Shown: in pieces, positions 1 to 13,801 of the stretch
Position numbering within the stretch: position 1 is the stretch's first letter
How the letters are laid out: each line of letters starts with the position of its first letter
Source of the DNA: Mesaphorura yosii
Taxonomy: Eukaryota; Arthropoda; Collembola; Poduromorpha; Tullbergiidae
NCBI GenBank assembly: GCA_009869945.1
Contig: WIXG01000100.1
Span: 161,607-225,606 of the forward strand
DNA: 64,000 bases
Direction: 5' to 3'
Notes under the pieces: model-generated
What the model was told of the DNA's origin: nothing
Seen by the model: only the letters and a program-made list of their open reading frames with translations
The model's database searches: none
Translations under genes and position numbers: made by a program

Positions 1-570
1 CCTTTTGCGTGTGTGCATGTGAGTTCTTTTGATTAGATTAACTTGCACATTCTGTCGAGCCATATAAATTTAGTCTGTCGAGAATGAACACTGCTGCTCG
101 CAGACTCGACGAAAGACAGCGACGGTCGTATTGCACGATGCACATCGTCGTGACGCGTTGCCAGTGCAATAAAACAAGCAACTTCTAGAACGCATGTACT
201 CAATTCATTAAACGCGGAAAGGAGGAGGACAACGCCAGAATGCCAGAATGCGAGCGTTAAAATATGAATCAGAACCCCGGCTGCACGAGAAACGGCACAG
301 AATTGTTTTTTCAATGCTTGGCGTGGTTTACATTTGCTGTAGTTTACAAGTTTCACTTTTCTGACATAATATTTATGTTATTAAGTGTGTGTGCACACGC
401 GGACGGATGTCGGACCCGTTCAGTGTAAATTCCAATACATGCCAACTCCATAAGCCATTCGGGAGGGATTCTCCATCGCCACATGTTGGTTTTGGTGTTG
501 GTGGCTGTGAACGATTTCCCGGTGGAGTGTATTTTTAAACAAGAAGAAAGGAAACATAGAACAATTATTG

Positions 571-601
571 TGTCATGAGACCAGCCAAGCTTCTCATGAC
601 A
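571..601. repeat. Perfect 10-bp inverted repeat
   Basis: The arms TGTCATGAGA (571-580) and TCTCATGACA (592-601) are exact reverse complements separated by 11 bases. The structure could form a DNA or RNA hairpin. It is too short for a canonical microRNA precursor unless imperfect pairing extends it, and I see none. Confidence 0.75.
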
Positions 602-649
602 AATTACACACATGTACGCTCGTATTTCTTCTTTGCTTCCTCATTACAG

Positions 650-790
650 GCAGCACAAACTCGCTGGCAGCGCGAGAGAAAGTCAGGACTCGGGACAGCA
701 GCGTCGGTGGTGTTGGCTTTGCCGTTGTCGACTGGATATTATTATTATGCAAGCCAGCTGTAATAAATAAATACGTACAAGCACACATGA
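650..790 (+). other. Candidate terminal exon (weak)
   Basis: A pyrimidine-rich tract ending TCATTACAG places a good splice acceptor at 649. An AATAAA signal follows at 762-767, the layout of a short last exon. All three plus frames stay open for more than 100 bases after the acceptor, so no reading frame can be chosen, and none of the translations resembles a known protein. If real, the gene body lies left of the window. This is a low-confidence call based on signal arrangement only. Confidence 0.2.
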
Positions 791-1347
791 CACTATCGGA
801 TGAGGGAGCATAAATATCGCCGCCTACAATTTATAGGCAAAAGTTGAGCGTTGTTAGCGGAGAATCCATAATGCGTTATTTTACGCGTAAAGGAGCCTGG
901 GGCATCGTGGCACTAGTAATTGTTTTGGTTCATGAACTATGCGGAGCAAACAACAAAGCAAAACTTGGAAAGTCGAGGATTTTTTGTAAACTTTCGGCAT
1001 TGACTTTCGGCGCAATAATGTCAGCGGCGTGTACTCTCAGGCGGCAGAGGAAAAGCTGAAACTTATCCTTCAGCTAATAATTTATACATAAAATGAAATG
1101 AAATGAAAAGGAGTTGTAGTATGCTGTAAAATATTAGCTCCATTTTAAACTCTCTCTGGGAAATGCTGCTGATCGTTGCTGCAGCTCCAGCGTCAGCGTC
1201 TGCTGTGTGTATTGTCATTTTGTGCTTCTCTCCACGAGAAAAGAGTTATGTTGGCGTTTAAAATCCTTCCAGTTAACTATGGCGTACAGTTGACTGAATT
1301 CGTCTTCACAGCGCAGTGAGCTCAGCGTACAGTCGAGTTTTACCCCA

Positions 1348-1368
1348 CCACGACATAAATTGTCGTGG
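1348..1368. repeat. 8-bp GC-rich hairpin
   Basis: CCACGACA (1348-1355) and TGTCGTGG (1361-1368) are exact reverse complements around a five-base loop. No flanking gene explains it. Confidence 0.7.
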
Positions 1369-4300
1369 AAGGATTGGAACATGAACGGACTGGCATGTCG
1401 ATGTTGCTAGCTTGGCTTGGCTTGGGGCTTGGTTGATGGGTCTAATCGGGAAGAGTCCATGACGTCTATGTCCAGAACGGTCCTTTATCGCGTTATCGGT
1501 AATCTAGCTGTGTCACCCAATTTAGCAGCTTTCAATCCGGATGTTGCTCGAACGTGTAGGTGAATTATAAACCGACATTGTAGATCTATTTGAGTGAATT
1601 TCCTGGCCAAATTGGTGCGTCCACCTATTTTGTTGCGAACCCATAATTTTCGCGAGTGATAAAGGAAGACAATTCGTGCGCATTCGCTTCACCCTCGAGA
1701 TCGTTGTTTAGATGTCTTTATTATTGATTTACATGACCGATTGCGAGTGAGGAAGGAACTGGTACACATTCCGAGTGGCATAATGGTCTAAATATGTCTT
1801 CAGCGAAGAGATAAAAAGCAGACCCCAAGCGATGATCATTTGACAGTGTCTGACAGAGAAAGAGAAAACTTTCTTTCCGCTGAACGGCTTCTTCATTCAT
1901 TCGTCTTCTTTTCATGTCGTGAATAATTAATCCTATGAATAAACCGGATTTTCTCACTTACACTCATTTCATGTGCTGTGCCGTCGTTCCACCCGTCTCC
2001 GTCTGCTGCTTGAAATCCCTATCATCATCTGCAGTGATAATCACATCCCATCAATGTACACAAAATTGGCTTTGGCACCTCGCAGTGAAGAGAAGATGCC
2101 AGAAGAGAGCAGGGAAAGTAATGAATAAAACTCTTTTTCTTTTTTTTCCTCGCTGAACTTCGCCAGCATTGTAACAGAGATTAAACAAATGTGAGTGCGT
2201 AGTTGCTGTAGTGATTTCAAAACTCAAAGAATTGACGACTGAAAGCCGATCTTAAAATCAGAAATTGAAGCCTTATCTTAATATTTGCCAGATAAATCAA
2301 ATTCTTGGTTTGACTAGTACAAGCGAAAATATTACATTTTGGCCATATTTTTCTTAGCTGCTGCGGTTGGGTCTGCTTGTTTTATCCCACTAGTATCTGA
2401 TTGTTGATTCTGAACCCCAACATGTACTTTCCCACGCACGCTCAGAATATTAATTGGGCAAGTACGGTGGATGACGTCGCCGTCTATTCCACGCACTTCT
2501 GCATGACTTGATCTGCATTCTCGAATGGTTGGCTTAGGCTGACGTTCATTGCAGCAACCTCGTGGGCTGGCGTAGCGTCTGGCGTGGACTGGAAGCTGGT
2601 ATAGAGAGAAACAGCTCCAAACTGACAGAAAATGAAGTTGTGACGTTATTTTAGGAAATGAAAATGTGCGCCATCATCATCAACATAATTCTAATGCTGC
2701 TGAAAAGTAGCTCCCTCGCATTCAGTCGCTGCTTTCTCCTGCAGGATTGAATTTGCATATCTTTCGGACGGCACGGAGGCCTCGCTCTCGATTTTCTCAT
2801 CTCAAAAACTTTGAACAATGCAGGCGGCAGGCACAAAAGAAGCACGAACGCCATTTCTGTGTCAACTGCAAATGTAAATGATTTGAATGGGGCTATAAAA
2901 GAAGTTAGCTAATCCGCTTAATATTTTTGAGCCTCAGTGGAGATTAGTGTATTACAATAAAGTAAATCCGTTTACTTTTCTAATAATGGAGAGCACGAGC
3001 AAGAGTTCGTGCCAAAGTACTCAGTAATCGTACTTCGAAGTAATTGCGTCATGCAGTCAAAGCACCCAGGCCTCCTTGTTTTCCATTGGGCATCAAATGT
3101 GCATTTTCGCGATATCGTGACTGCCTATTTCATTTATTTGAATGCATTCCTTACATTTTCAGTACGGGTTCTCAAAACTTCTGTAAAAGCAAATGCAGGA
3201 GTCGAATCGAGATACTTGCCTTCGAAAAGACTAGTTCAGACGGAGTCGAACTTGAAGTTCCGAGCGTAAATCCCTATTAGAGAGAAATTCGCGAATGATT
3301 TCCCGTTATGTAGATCAATATTATTGTAACGTGCAAGTGGGACTCCTCATGCTGCTGGAGTAAATTTGGGAAGAACATTCAAGTTGGGAACAAAACAGCA
3401 AATCTGTGGAAGAAATCCACTTGAATTGCCATAACACAAATGGAACTGTGTTTCGAAGCAGGAGCGGGAAGAGTGAAAGTGAAATATGCGTACAATCTAA
3501 GCCGACTCTGAGTGGAAGGGATGAGTTCTTCACTCACAATATAACACAGGACCCTCCTCTCCTCGTTCGCATTCTCTACTCGGGCTCCGCACATGATTGA
3601 ATGGAAATCCCACTTTGGATAAAGTTATAGCAACTTTTATGTCATTTGTTCTTCTTTTACGTGCTTTCAAATCGCACAGTTGCCATTACAATCAGAATTC
3701 AGGCGATGTGCACTACGACGAGTAAGCACTGTACTTTCCCGAGTATTGAAAGAGTTTTTTGTGAGGGATTTGCCAAATGAGCCAGTGTGATGGTGTAGAA
3801 TTCTTCTGAAGCTGACTTGCAGTAAATGTTTTCAGCGCTGGTCAAAAATGAAAATTTTTACAAACGAAATTAAAACTTGTGAGATTTCCCTGCGTTACCA
3901 AGCTTCGATAGTTTTGCAAAGATTTTCCACAAAATAAGAAGACATGCTCCTCCAGAAATCGGTTCAACGTGTTTATGCTTGTTGGCTTAAATATTATTAC
4001 CATCATTAGCAATAGGGTTACGGTGTAGATAAACGACACTGTCTCTCAGTGTCCGTGCACGCACTTTCAATAATAATAGGAAGACGCATGTGCAGGGAGT
4101 GAAAGCTCAGTTCGCTCGTTGTGCCGGCAATTGGCATTTGACGAACGCCCGCTTATGCACTATTATTTCCATTCAGGGGAGAGAGAAATGTAGTAACAAT
4201 GTAGCACTCTATAAATTTGTGTTTATTTCGCCATAAACTTGTGTTTGTACTTTCGGCGCTGCTCAATTTTGAAAGTTTAGCACACTCCTCTAGATGCTTC

Positions 4301-5271
4301 TGGTGAGTACGAGGGCAATTTTCACATTCTTTTATCTGTTATTTCGTTCTCTTGTTTGGCGTGCTCGTGCATCCTTTGTGCCACTGTTGCCATCGCCCTG
4401 TTCCGTGACTGCTGGAGCATCATCATCATTTGTTGTTAGTTCCAGAAAAGGGAAAAGCACTTCAGGTTTATTATTTTTGCTTCTCTTCCTTCAATAACAA
4501 CACTCATACGCTTGCTAACTGGAATATCGCCGGAATCCGAACTTTATACTAAGCCTTTGCATGAGTGGCGTAGTTATCTGTGACTCCTTTGACGTACGCT
4601 CCTATAAACATAGAGCATTACCTTCTCAACAGTGCCTAATTTATATTTGATAATGACTTTGCAACTGAAACATCTCGCTTTGAGTGTTTGACTGTTGATT
4701 TCAATTGGTCCAAATATTCATGCAACCGCAGCCGTTGGCCATGGCAACTCCGCTGCGCCATGGAACAAACGCTTATGAAATTATTTGTTTGAGTATCTTC
4801 TTCCTCGGTTCATTAGCCGTATTCTGCTGTAAAAATGAGGACCATGCTCGATGGCGGAAGCACAATGATGGGAGGAAGCATTTATAAGAATTTTTTAGTG
4901 CGCGCATATTCGTCGAGGACAAGAGGATAAGCTGTTCGGCGGTTGCCGCTCGCGACTTCCGTCTAGTCATGCTGTGTAAATATTATTTAAGAAAAATAGG
5001 CATGCAAAAGCAGGAGCAGAGGAGAAAGCAGACCGTGAGAGATGAGAAAGTTCTACATTAGAAAAATGAGTGCGTGATTTGCATTTCGTGCGGTGTCTTA
5101 GCTCCTTCATCTCAGAACAATGCTCGAACGCAGTGTGTCCCATAATAATGGATTACGCCAACAAGGCGTCTCGGAGCGCTAACGATTTGCCTACTGCTGA
5201 CTGACTGATAATATAATCTTTTGCTGTATTATTATTGTCAACTAGGTCAAATAATGCATTATTTTGTTCCG

Positions 5272-5284
5272 GCGCGCGCGCGCG
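5272..5284. repeat. Alternating GC tract (Z-DNA prone)
   Basis: Thirteen consecutive bases alternate G and C, embedded in AT-rich sequence. Alternating CG tracts of this kind are the classic Z-DNA-forming sequence. It is one of the most CpG-dense spots in the desert. Confidence 0.7.
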
Positions 5285-8200
5285 TTCGGATGTGTAGCGA
5301 ACATTCTCATTATAATATTTATTTTGTTGGCGCCCAATTCCTTCTTTATCCCTTTCTCTTATGTGAGATTTGGAAGCGCAGATGCAGGCGGAATTTACAT
5401 TTTCCTACAAAGTGAATGCAGAATGCGAATGCAGCAATGTCAGTGCAATCTCGAGGCTCGTCTTCTCTGTTTGCGACATTTTTATTCTGTCTGTACTGTA
5501 ATTACATTACATGCTTCCAAACAACAACAAATGAAATGAAGACAAGGACAAAATAAATTAAAGAACGCTGCTGCTTCGTCTGACTGCGTCGAATGCTTTT
5601 GCACAAGCCATAAGAATTTACAAGACAAACTCAGTCAGTCGGGATATTATTCGAGTCGAGACTTGGCAGATATTCGTCCATGCAGCATTTTATATAATTT
5701 GAGCGATATTGAACTAAAAGAGGGAATAAAAGAAAATGTTTCCGCTTTCTCCGCTTCCCATCATCGTCTTGTGCTTGCGCTCTTGTTCGTCTTCCTGGAG
5801 TCAACGAAGCACAAGACACAGAAATATTTTAATCCAAAGGACTTTATTCCGGAGCCCTCAAAATCTTTTCTGTAACTTTCTTCTTCGACTCCTGTCCTTT
5901 GTGCATTTGTTTAATAAGGCAAAGGCAATGGCAATGGCAACGACGAAGCAGTGCAGCATTTCCCGTTTCACAAGACTCGGTCCCTCCTTTCGATTCTCTG
6001 CGCTTCGCTTCCACTCCATGGAACAATCCATTTTGTCAATTACATGGATGCCTATGATGGACTGCCTCCCTGCTCGCGTGCCTCTTGAGCCTGCTCTCTG
6101 GCTGTACTGCGACTCTTATTTATTAATAAGCGGAACCAGCAGAAGTCAGCTCAAAAAGGGCCACGTCATGTCGTCCAGCGTTAGTTTTCGATTATTATCG
6201 TGCCTGGGATCCGCTTTAATTTGACTAAGCGAAATCATTTCCGAAGTTAAATCCGACAGCTATTGTGGCAATTAGTCTCCAGGAAGCGGGATGTGAGATA
6301 GCTCCTATTAAAGTCATGCTCCGTGGATCACGGATCATGCCAACGATCTTTAACTTTGAATCTGAAAAGCAATTTAATAACTTCCCTTCAAGCAATGACA
6401 CTCAAATTCGATTGGAGGAAGGTGCTCGTCCGTGAAAATGATTTTTCATTTAATTTTATCAAATATATCAGCAAGGTTCGAGAATAGCGTGAAAGTGCCT
6501 GTCGTAATGAAGTTAGTAGAACCATGCAAATGTTGTGTTCGGCTTCTGCTCTGCAGCTTTTGAAAATTCTGGGTGAAAGTGTCCACTTCCGAGCCTCTCA
6601 AGCGTACCCACGCAACGCAGCAGCAGCCAGCAAGCAGACCGAATAAACTCGGTTAAAAATACTGAGCTGCGTAATTACAATGTTTCTGTGTTGCTGGATC
6701 CGAAATGAAGTTACGCAGACTCCCCCTGGAGTCCATTTACCAAGTGCCGAGCAAATTTGTCGTTCCCACTTTCAGTGTGTCCCGGGGCAACTGTCGGGGA
6801 GTTATTAATTTTAGGCGCCTATAAACTTGGCTATTAGTTGCAAATGTATTCACATTTTTACGTATGTGTCGCATGTCGAAAGTTAACCTCAGTGACTCGA
6901 CTCGACACTCAACAGACTCCATTGCGTCTGCGATAGTTTTTGTCAAGTGCGTACAAATTTTTATTTGCAAACAAGAGTCGAGTGAGTCACATGTGTGCTG
7001 CTGCTGTCATGCTCCAGCTTCAGCTTCGCCTGTGTTTGAGTCGCAGTCTCTCTGTCTGAGGATGCTGCGCTTGACTGTCGCTTCACGTTTGCATCAGCGT
7101 CTCCAAGTTTTTTGATTAGGTATCTCTGGAAAATATTCGGAACGACTCTTGTGGGACTCATTTCCTTTTTGTCTATGTGCTGCAACAACAACCACTACTA
7201 AATGCTTATGGCAGACAGTTGTAAAGTTGGAGTTCGAACGAAGCACGCTGCTTTGCGATTTGCAGACTCGTCGCTCCTGCCTGGAAGCCAGACCGTCAAC
7301 TACACGACATAAGTAGAAAACTTTGACTTGTAATACTTGACTGCGAAGTGAAAGCTGTGGCTGTGAGAAGTGTGGAGCGCTGTAAAATTTGTGCACGGGG
7401 TCGACAGACCGAGTGACGGGGACAAAATCGTAAATAGGCTTAAAAAGGACGGGAAACTACTGCGACATGCGAAACCTCCACGACTACGCAGCTGGGCAGG
7501 TTTTAGAAATTGCATAAAATTGTGTTTGTTGTTCTCCGGGTCGAGTAATAAACTTGAGGCTGAGCTGAGAATGGCGCAAAGGAAGCGCTGATCACTAGCA
7601 CTCACCCGTAGTTCTAGTTTTAACGCATTATTCTTTTGTCTAACGGGTCTGACCAGTTCAACATGTTCAAGAATTTATTGTGTCTCATTTCGAGTGAAAT
7701 CAATTCACCGAATTCAAAAAATCGGAAAAATTATGTTGCTTCGCCGAGCATGTTTCATGTCGTTGCAGTACCTGCGACAAGTCGTGATAAATGGCCAAAG
7801 TTTACGAATTCTTGGCGTAGAATAGTGCCTCATTTATTTTGATTTATTCACCCATCGATAGCCTTGGGAATCCCGCGTGCACGACGAGGTCCTTAAAACT
7901 TTGTTTAACTTCAACTTTGTCCCGTGAACTCAAGTTGTCTCTGTCCTGCTTTTACTTTCGAGAACAAGCACTAAAACTACATTAACAGAACGTATTAAGT
8001 AACAAGCGACATTGACATGAGAGACTTGCTCGACATCAAAACTTGTTCAACTTTTTTCCTCGTCCTCTGAAGAAATATCCACAGCGACGCAACGCAGGCT
8101 ACTTTAAGGCAGGGCAGCGGCAGGCTGACATGATAAGGTCGAAGATTGTAAACATCCATTATGCATTCTTGTAACCTCGGGAATAATGCTCTGTGTGAAC

Positions 8201-10146
8201 TTCTACTACTAAATACCAAATGTTATCGATTTCGTTGGATATATGGTCCACAGACATAGATTCCATATACTCGGTGACAAGGGACCCTGTGCCACAATAC
8301 GTTGCAAAAATTTAATTACGAGTTGCCAGGTTGGCGCAAGAATGGGAACCAATTTTCACGAAGTTTCTGTATGAAGGTGACTCTGTGACTGCGTCTACTT
8401 TGGCTGGTCGTAACCAAATTGAACTGGCGATTTAATTAAATATTCAAAACTGGTATAAATTTCCAAGAACCCAACCAAATTTTGTAATCTTCCAAATTAA
8501 TTGCAAATTGCTGCGGAAAACTTCGGTGGAAAGGTGAAGCCTGAGTGTTCATACTAATAACGCATTATTAAAGTTCTATCCGAAGAAATGCTTCTAAACT
8601 ATTGAATTCAAAAATGAGCATTTACACAAGCGCAATTCCACTTTTGCGTGGAAATTCTTGAAGGCAGTTCATTACGACCTTAACTCTTAAGACTAAGAAA
8701 TCATTAGCAGGATTGAACTTCAGCATCTGACTTCATCTCGTTTGCTAATTACTTCCTGACATTTTACACCGTAAATGTCAACTCATGCCGAACTATCCGA
8801 ATATAAGATAAAAGCCGTTGTACTGTGTAGTTTAGGTTTTTTCATGGATCGATTCTTATTATCAAAATACTCAGAGCCTAATAATTGCTTCTATGGTGTA
8901 CTGCCGCCCATCATGTCATGCTCGATTTGCATTTTGCAAGCTATGTGCCAAAAGTTCAGCCTCAGACTCATCGGAAGCGGGCGAAGATCGTCATGTGTCT
9001 GCTGTGAATGTCATGTTTTGCAAGTTCTCGATAAACATGTACAGAGCGTGTAAACATGCTCGAAGTAAATGAGACGCAACGACTTCCGACAACTGAGCAA
9101 CGGGTGGATTGAGTGTGCGTAGCTTAATATAATTTGTAGGCATAATATTTTGAGCCAATCAACTTTGTCTCTTTACACATTACTCGCAGGCATACACAGA
9201 ACATGCATTAGAATTAGAACAGAGAGCAAGATGCGAATGCGAACGTGAAATAAGTAGGAAGAGGATTACTCCAATTTGAATGTTTGCTTTCAGAGTTCAT
9301 ATACTCGTACGTTGAGTGCCAAGATAGGAGAAGGACCTAAAACAATGCGCTACTGCATTAAAAGCGGTAACTTATTGGAACAGTTGCCATTCCGCCGTCA
9401 GTCAACAGCGCCTGAAAGTTTCCGGTATTCTAAACGTGGAGGTGTTGCACAGCAGTTCTTGTTCTGCACGTGTAAAGAAGGTCTGTGCGTGGAATGCGTT
9501 CGCGGTGGAATGGCATCCAGAACTTTACAGTTTAAATATTTGCCATCCTCGAGCCAGAATTCGAAATCTATGGACTCATGCTTCGTGCAGGCATTCCGGG
9601 CACCGCCGCCACTCCGATGCTGATGCTGACTGCCGAGATGGAAATTATTACATTACAATTTACAATGGCGGTGTAATGCTAATACTCTAATGCGTGCATT
9701 ATCTCGCATGTTGTATAAGCTATACCCTGCTTGTCATTCACCTTTTGGTGAAACACATGCCACACATTCCTCCGGATGAGACTAAATATACAACTGGTTT
9801 TTGTATTATACGTGTGCGTGCGGTTCGTAGAAGTTTGTCGTTGTGCATGTAAGAGGAAATGTTTAATCTCTCATCATAAAATCACAACCCATGCTAATCC
9901 TGCCACTGCTACTGCTATTGTGAGAGATTTCGGGTGACGTTTTGCGCGTATTAGTTTTTGGCAGCAAAAATGATAACACATTTTCTAAATAATACTCCCT
10001 TTCATTTTTGATTGTTTCACGCTACAAGCTGTAGCTTCTGACACGTGCACTGCACTCTTGAACTTTTACATGTACTTCATAAAATCGATGCTTGGATTAA
10101 TTAATTACGCATACACAATCAAAACAGGCAATGCATTAAATTAGGA

Positions 10147-10245
10147 CCCGTACTTGTACGGGAAGAGCCTCGCTGATGGTTTGATGCCACAAGCCTATTA
10201 TTCTGGAGATGCGTTTCGAAATACGAGATTTCGCATTTAAATGCG
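10147..10245. repeat. Cluster of three palindromes
   Basis: Within 100 bases lie CCCGTAC-tt-GTACGGG (10147-10162), CGAAAT-5-ATTTCG (10217-10233) and the uninterrupted 14-base palindrome CGCATTTAAATGCG (10232-10245), which overlaps the second by two bases. Each could bind a dimeric protein or extrude as a small cruciform. No coding sequence lies nearby. Confidence 0.65.
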
Positions 10246-13200
10246 TAGCGTGTTTCGTAAATGTTTCCAGGTCACTTGCTACTGAAGTATTTTGATAGTC
10301 CCACAGCAGCATCTCCTCAATAAGTCAATAATCATATGCGAATACACGGTCCCCTTCCTACGCTTCCCTTTGTTAAGGCGAACTGCGTGTTGTTCGTGAC
10401 GATCTGATTTCACAACTTTCTTCATCGTAAGCGGAGTCTAATGTTTGGGGAGCAAATACCCGCCTCGGCTAGGAGAAACGGGCGAGGAGGAAAGAAAGCA
10501 AAGCCGCATTAAGGCAGCAGGATTGCATTAAACCAATAAATCTAAAAAGGACAGATCAAACAAAGAGGAAAAGTTTAAAAGGTTTTTTGTATGATGAAGT
10601 AAAGTAAAACTAAAGATTTGGTACGGAGGCAAAATAAATGTAAAAAACTAAAATAAAGTTAAAAGTCTTTTCTTCATTTGAACTTTCTATCAAAAATAAA
10701 AATGTCAACTTCTTCCTTGAACCTTACTTTAACGATTTCCCTCTCTGACATGATTATTGCCATTGCTATCATTCATTAGCTCGTACAGGAACTGGAACAC
10801 TCTTTTATTTTATTGCATAATGCATTTCGGGGAGCGCAGTTTGGATTGAGAATGGCGGTGGACCGAGTTGAGTGTCAGGACGAACGGAAGAGATTATTAG
10901 TTTAAGAGTTTATTTGAATAGCGTGTCGAGGACATCGTCGTGCTGGTCGCACAGTTTGTCACGACAGACAGATTAGATAGACGCAAGACGGCGAGCGGCA
11001 GCACGGCGCGTGGCGCATGACGACGCAGAGAGAAGGTTGAAATCTCCATATTTTATACATTCATCTCATTTACACATGAAAAAGAAAAGTCATTATTAAT
11101 TCCAAAGACTTTCTTCTCCTTTCTTGCGTCTTCATTCACAGCGCGCCTTATTTGAGCTAGCTTACTTTCTTTTTCCCCGTCAGTAAACTTATCAACCTCA
11201 TCTCTTTTCCCAAGCCCTCCCCGAATTCATTTCGTCTTCATTATTTTGTATCTATTTTATTATTATAACCCTCAGATGATACAATGAATTTCCAAGTGAA
11301 GGTTCTCCATTTTCCTCTTCAACTCTCCTCTTTGGGGTTTTACACTCCGCTGCGGCAGATCTCGAGAGGACTCGGGGAAAAATACAGAGAAGACTCAATT
11401 ACAAGTGATTGTGTGTGTCAACAAGACACGCTGTGCTGGAACGAGCTCGCACACTCTGCCGAAACTCGGACAAAGAAAATTGCACAAATTTGCATACCCC
11501 AATTTATGGGAAGGCAGTTATGCTGGTCCTGCAATTCGGATTAGGCTCTTGAAAACATTTCAGTCTTCATTAACTGTACGTCAAAATGATGAAATAAGGA
11601 ATGGCATGGAGACGTGAGATTAGTTTAACTACGTAGTCGTGATTCGCAGCACAAATTGCGAAAAAGAACGAAAATAATCGCAGGCTTATCACGCATCAAA
11701 TTAGAATTGCATTTCGCTTCATAAAATTCATGTGCCGGTTCCCCTAAGACGAATGTCGACGGCACTCTTACATCATTTGTCACAAGGTTTTAATTTTGTC
11801 GGCGACTGAAAGAAAATCTTAAGCCAGAGTTAAAAATGAGAAAGGAATTATTTTAATAAAGTCTTAAGAGATTAATAAATATATCTCATTAGCCACGTCT
11901 ACAGTGCCCAAGACCACGTCAGACGCATGAAGGCGACAACGAAGGGAAAAGTCAGTCATAATTAAGCCTGTCGTCAGTTTCAACTTTTACTCGGTTGTTC
12001 TTTCCATATGTCACACATTCATTGAAAATGCTTTACGCCAGCAATCAGCTTGTCATTAGCCTACATCCATGACAAAGAAGGCAGTGAGAGCTCTCGGTTG
12101 CGAGAGAATTAAGAAATGAATTTAAATGAATTGTGTTCGTTATGTTCGGCTGAGCGGGAATATATTAATTTCTACCGAGTCAAGTGCGAAGTCCTACGAC
12201 TTACGTCTTTAGTTTTATGCTGGCAATGATTAAGAATAAATTACATATATTCCGTCGGCGCACATTATGCACGAGGAAACACCCGCGGAACTAATGCACC
12301 AGCGGCTTAGCGCACGTCAGGGCAGAAATGTTTACGGAGAAAGGACGCTTTTAGTTTGTAGAGAAAGTTTTTCACGACTTTCTCAATTGACATTTCTTAA
12401 TTACTCCAAGTACGCCTTTAAAACTCAGGTCTGAAGAGTCTCGGGGTAAAAAAAGTTCGAGTAAAGTTTCACATTCAACATAACCTTAGAGTCAGAAAAA
12501 GTTAAGAACGTCGGCGAACGAGCTGTGTGCTATGGTGTGGGAACGTGGTCGAGGCAGGGGCGGGAATCTTGGCGGCCGGGTTATCGTTCTTATTTCAGGC
12601 GCAAATGCACCATGCAATGCAATGTGGCCTGTGCTTCTCCTGTATTGTGAATACGAAGTTAACAATTTGCACAACAGTACACAAAAAATTGCAAGTTTAA
12701 GCAATGAGAGTGATTGCGCTTATGTAGAATAAAACTGAGACTTAAAACAGTACTTCTAAATTGAGGAAATTATTTTATGTGCTTGCCCAAGGAGAGCTCA
12801 GTGCGATGATTGTCCTCAACTTTAGTCCTTAATTCCATGTAAGATCTCTTACTGGTTCTGCTGCTTGTATAGCCTGGGGCTCTTCTTGGCTTTTGAGCTT
12901 ATGTTTTGTGTCTTATTTGTAATAATAATGGAAGAAAATATTAATCTCGGCTTAACAAAGTTGTGTTGTTATTGGTGATGGTACGAGATGACTCTTCTCG
13001 CCTGCTACTTTAAATCCTCGCCATCAGGGCATGTTTTAGGGAACTTCCTGCACTAATAAATTATAGATTAAGACTTGCAATATAATTTGATTAGAATGTC
13101 GGAGGACGGCGGATGAATGTCCAGACGGAGTAGACTTTTGCTCAGAGTCAGACATTTCTTCTTCGAACCATACCTTTCGGAGAACTCTACTAATGAAAAA

Positions 13201-13772
13201 ATGATTGAAAGACATGCACCTCTGCACTATCCTTCAAAATCAATTTTGACCTTTCCCATCGTAAGTATAAGTAGCGAGAATTCCAAGTTCTTATGCTGCT
13301 CCTGCAGTGATTATCCACTGCAGGTGAGACGCCCGGCTCCTGCCGCCTTGCTCCTTGCAACGCACTAATTGCAGTGAAAGGTAATAGGTTTATAATAGGT
13401 TTAAATTTTATAATAGGATAATTTGACTGCTTCGCTGTTTTATGCGCAGCGGTTTCTGGCCTCGCAATATTCTGACCTGGTCTGGCCTGACACAACCTTT
13501 AAACTTTTGCTTCCGTCGTTTCTTTCATCGTTGAAAGTAAAAACCAGGAATATGTTTTCAATTAGTTTCACTCGTGTGCCCTGGCTGCGTAGGGACTAAA
13601 ATACGGCTGTTCCAAACTATTTCATATGCATATAAACCGCAAATTCATTGCAATAATTCAGGATTGAAGTAACCCACCTTTGAATCATTATTATCAGAGC
13701 CTTTACCAGTCGCACGCCCTGCCGTGAGCGAATATTCATTTTGCAAATTATACCCCGTTTTCACACACGAAT

Positions 13773-13801
13773 AATTCCACCGCCATCACGGCGGTGGAAT
13801 T
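13773..13801. repeat. Perfect 12-bp hairpin
   Basis: AATTCCACCGCC (13773-13784) pairs exactly with GGCGGTGGAATT (13790-13801) around the five-base loop ATCAC. It is the longest perfect short-loop stem I found in the window. It is GC-rich at the loop side and AT at the base. A bacterial-style terminator is excluded by context, and it could be a transposon scar or a structured RNA element. Confidence 0.8.

Noticed and set aside
5736..6224. 162-codon plus-strand ORF
   Set aside because: Ser/Leu/Arg-rich low-complexity translation with no domain, overlapped by other frames.
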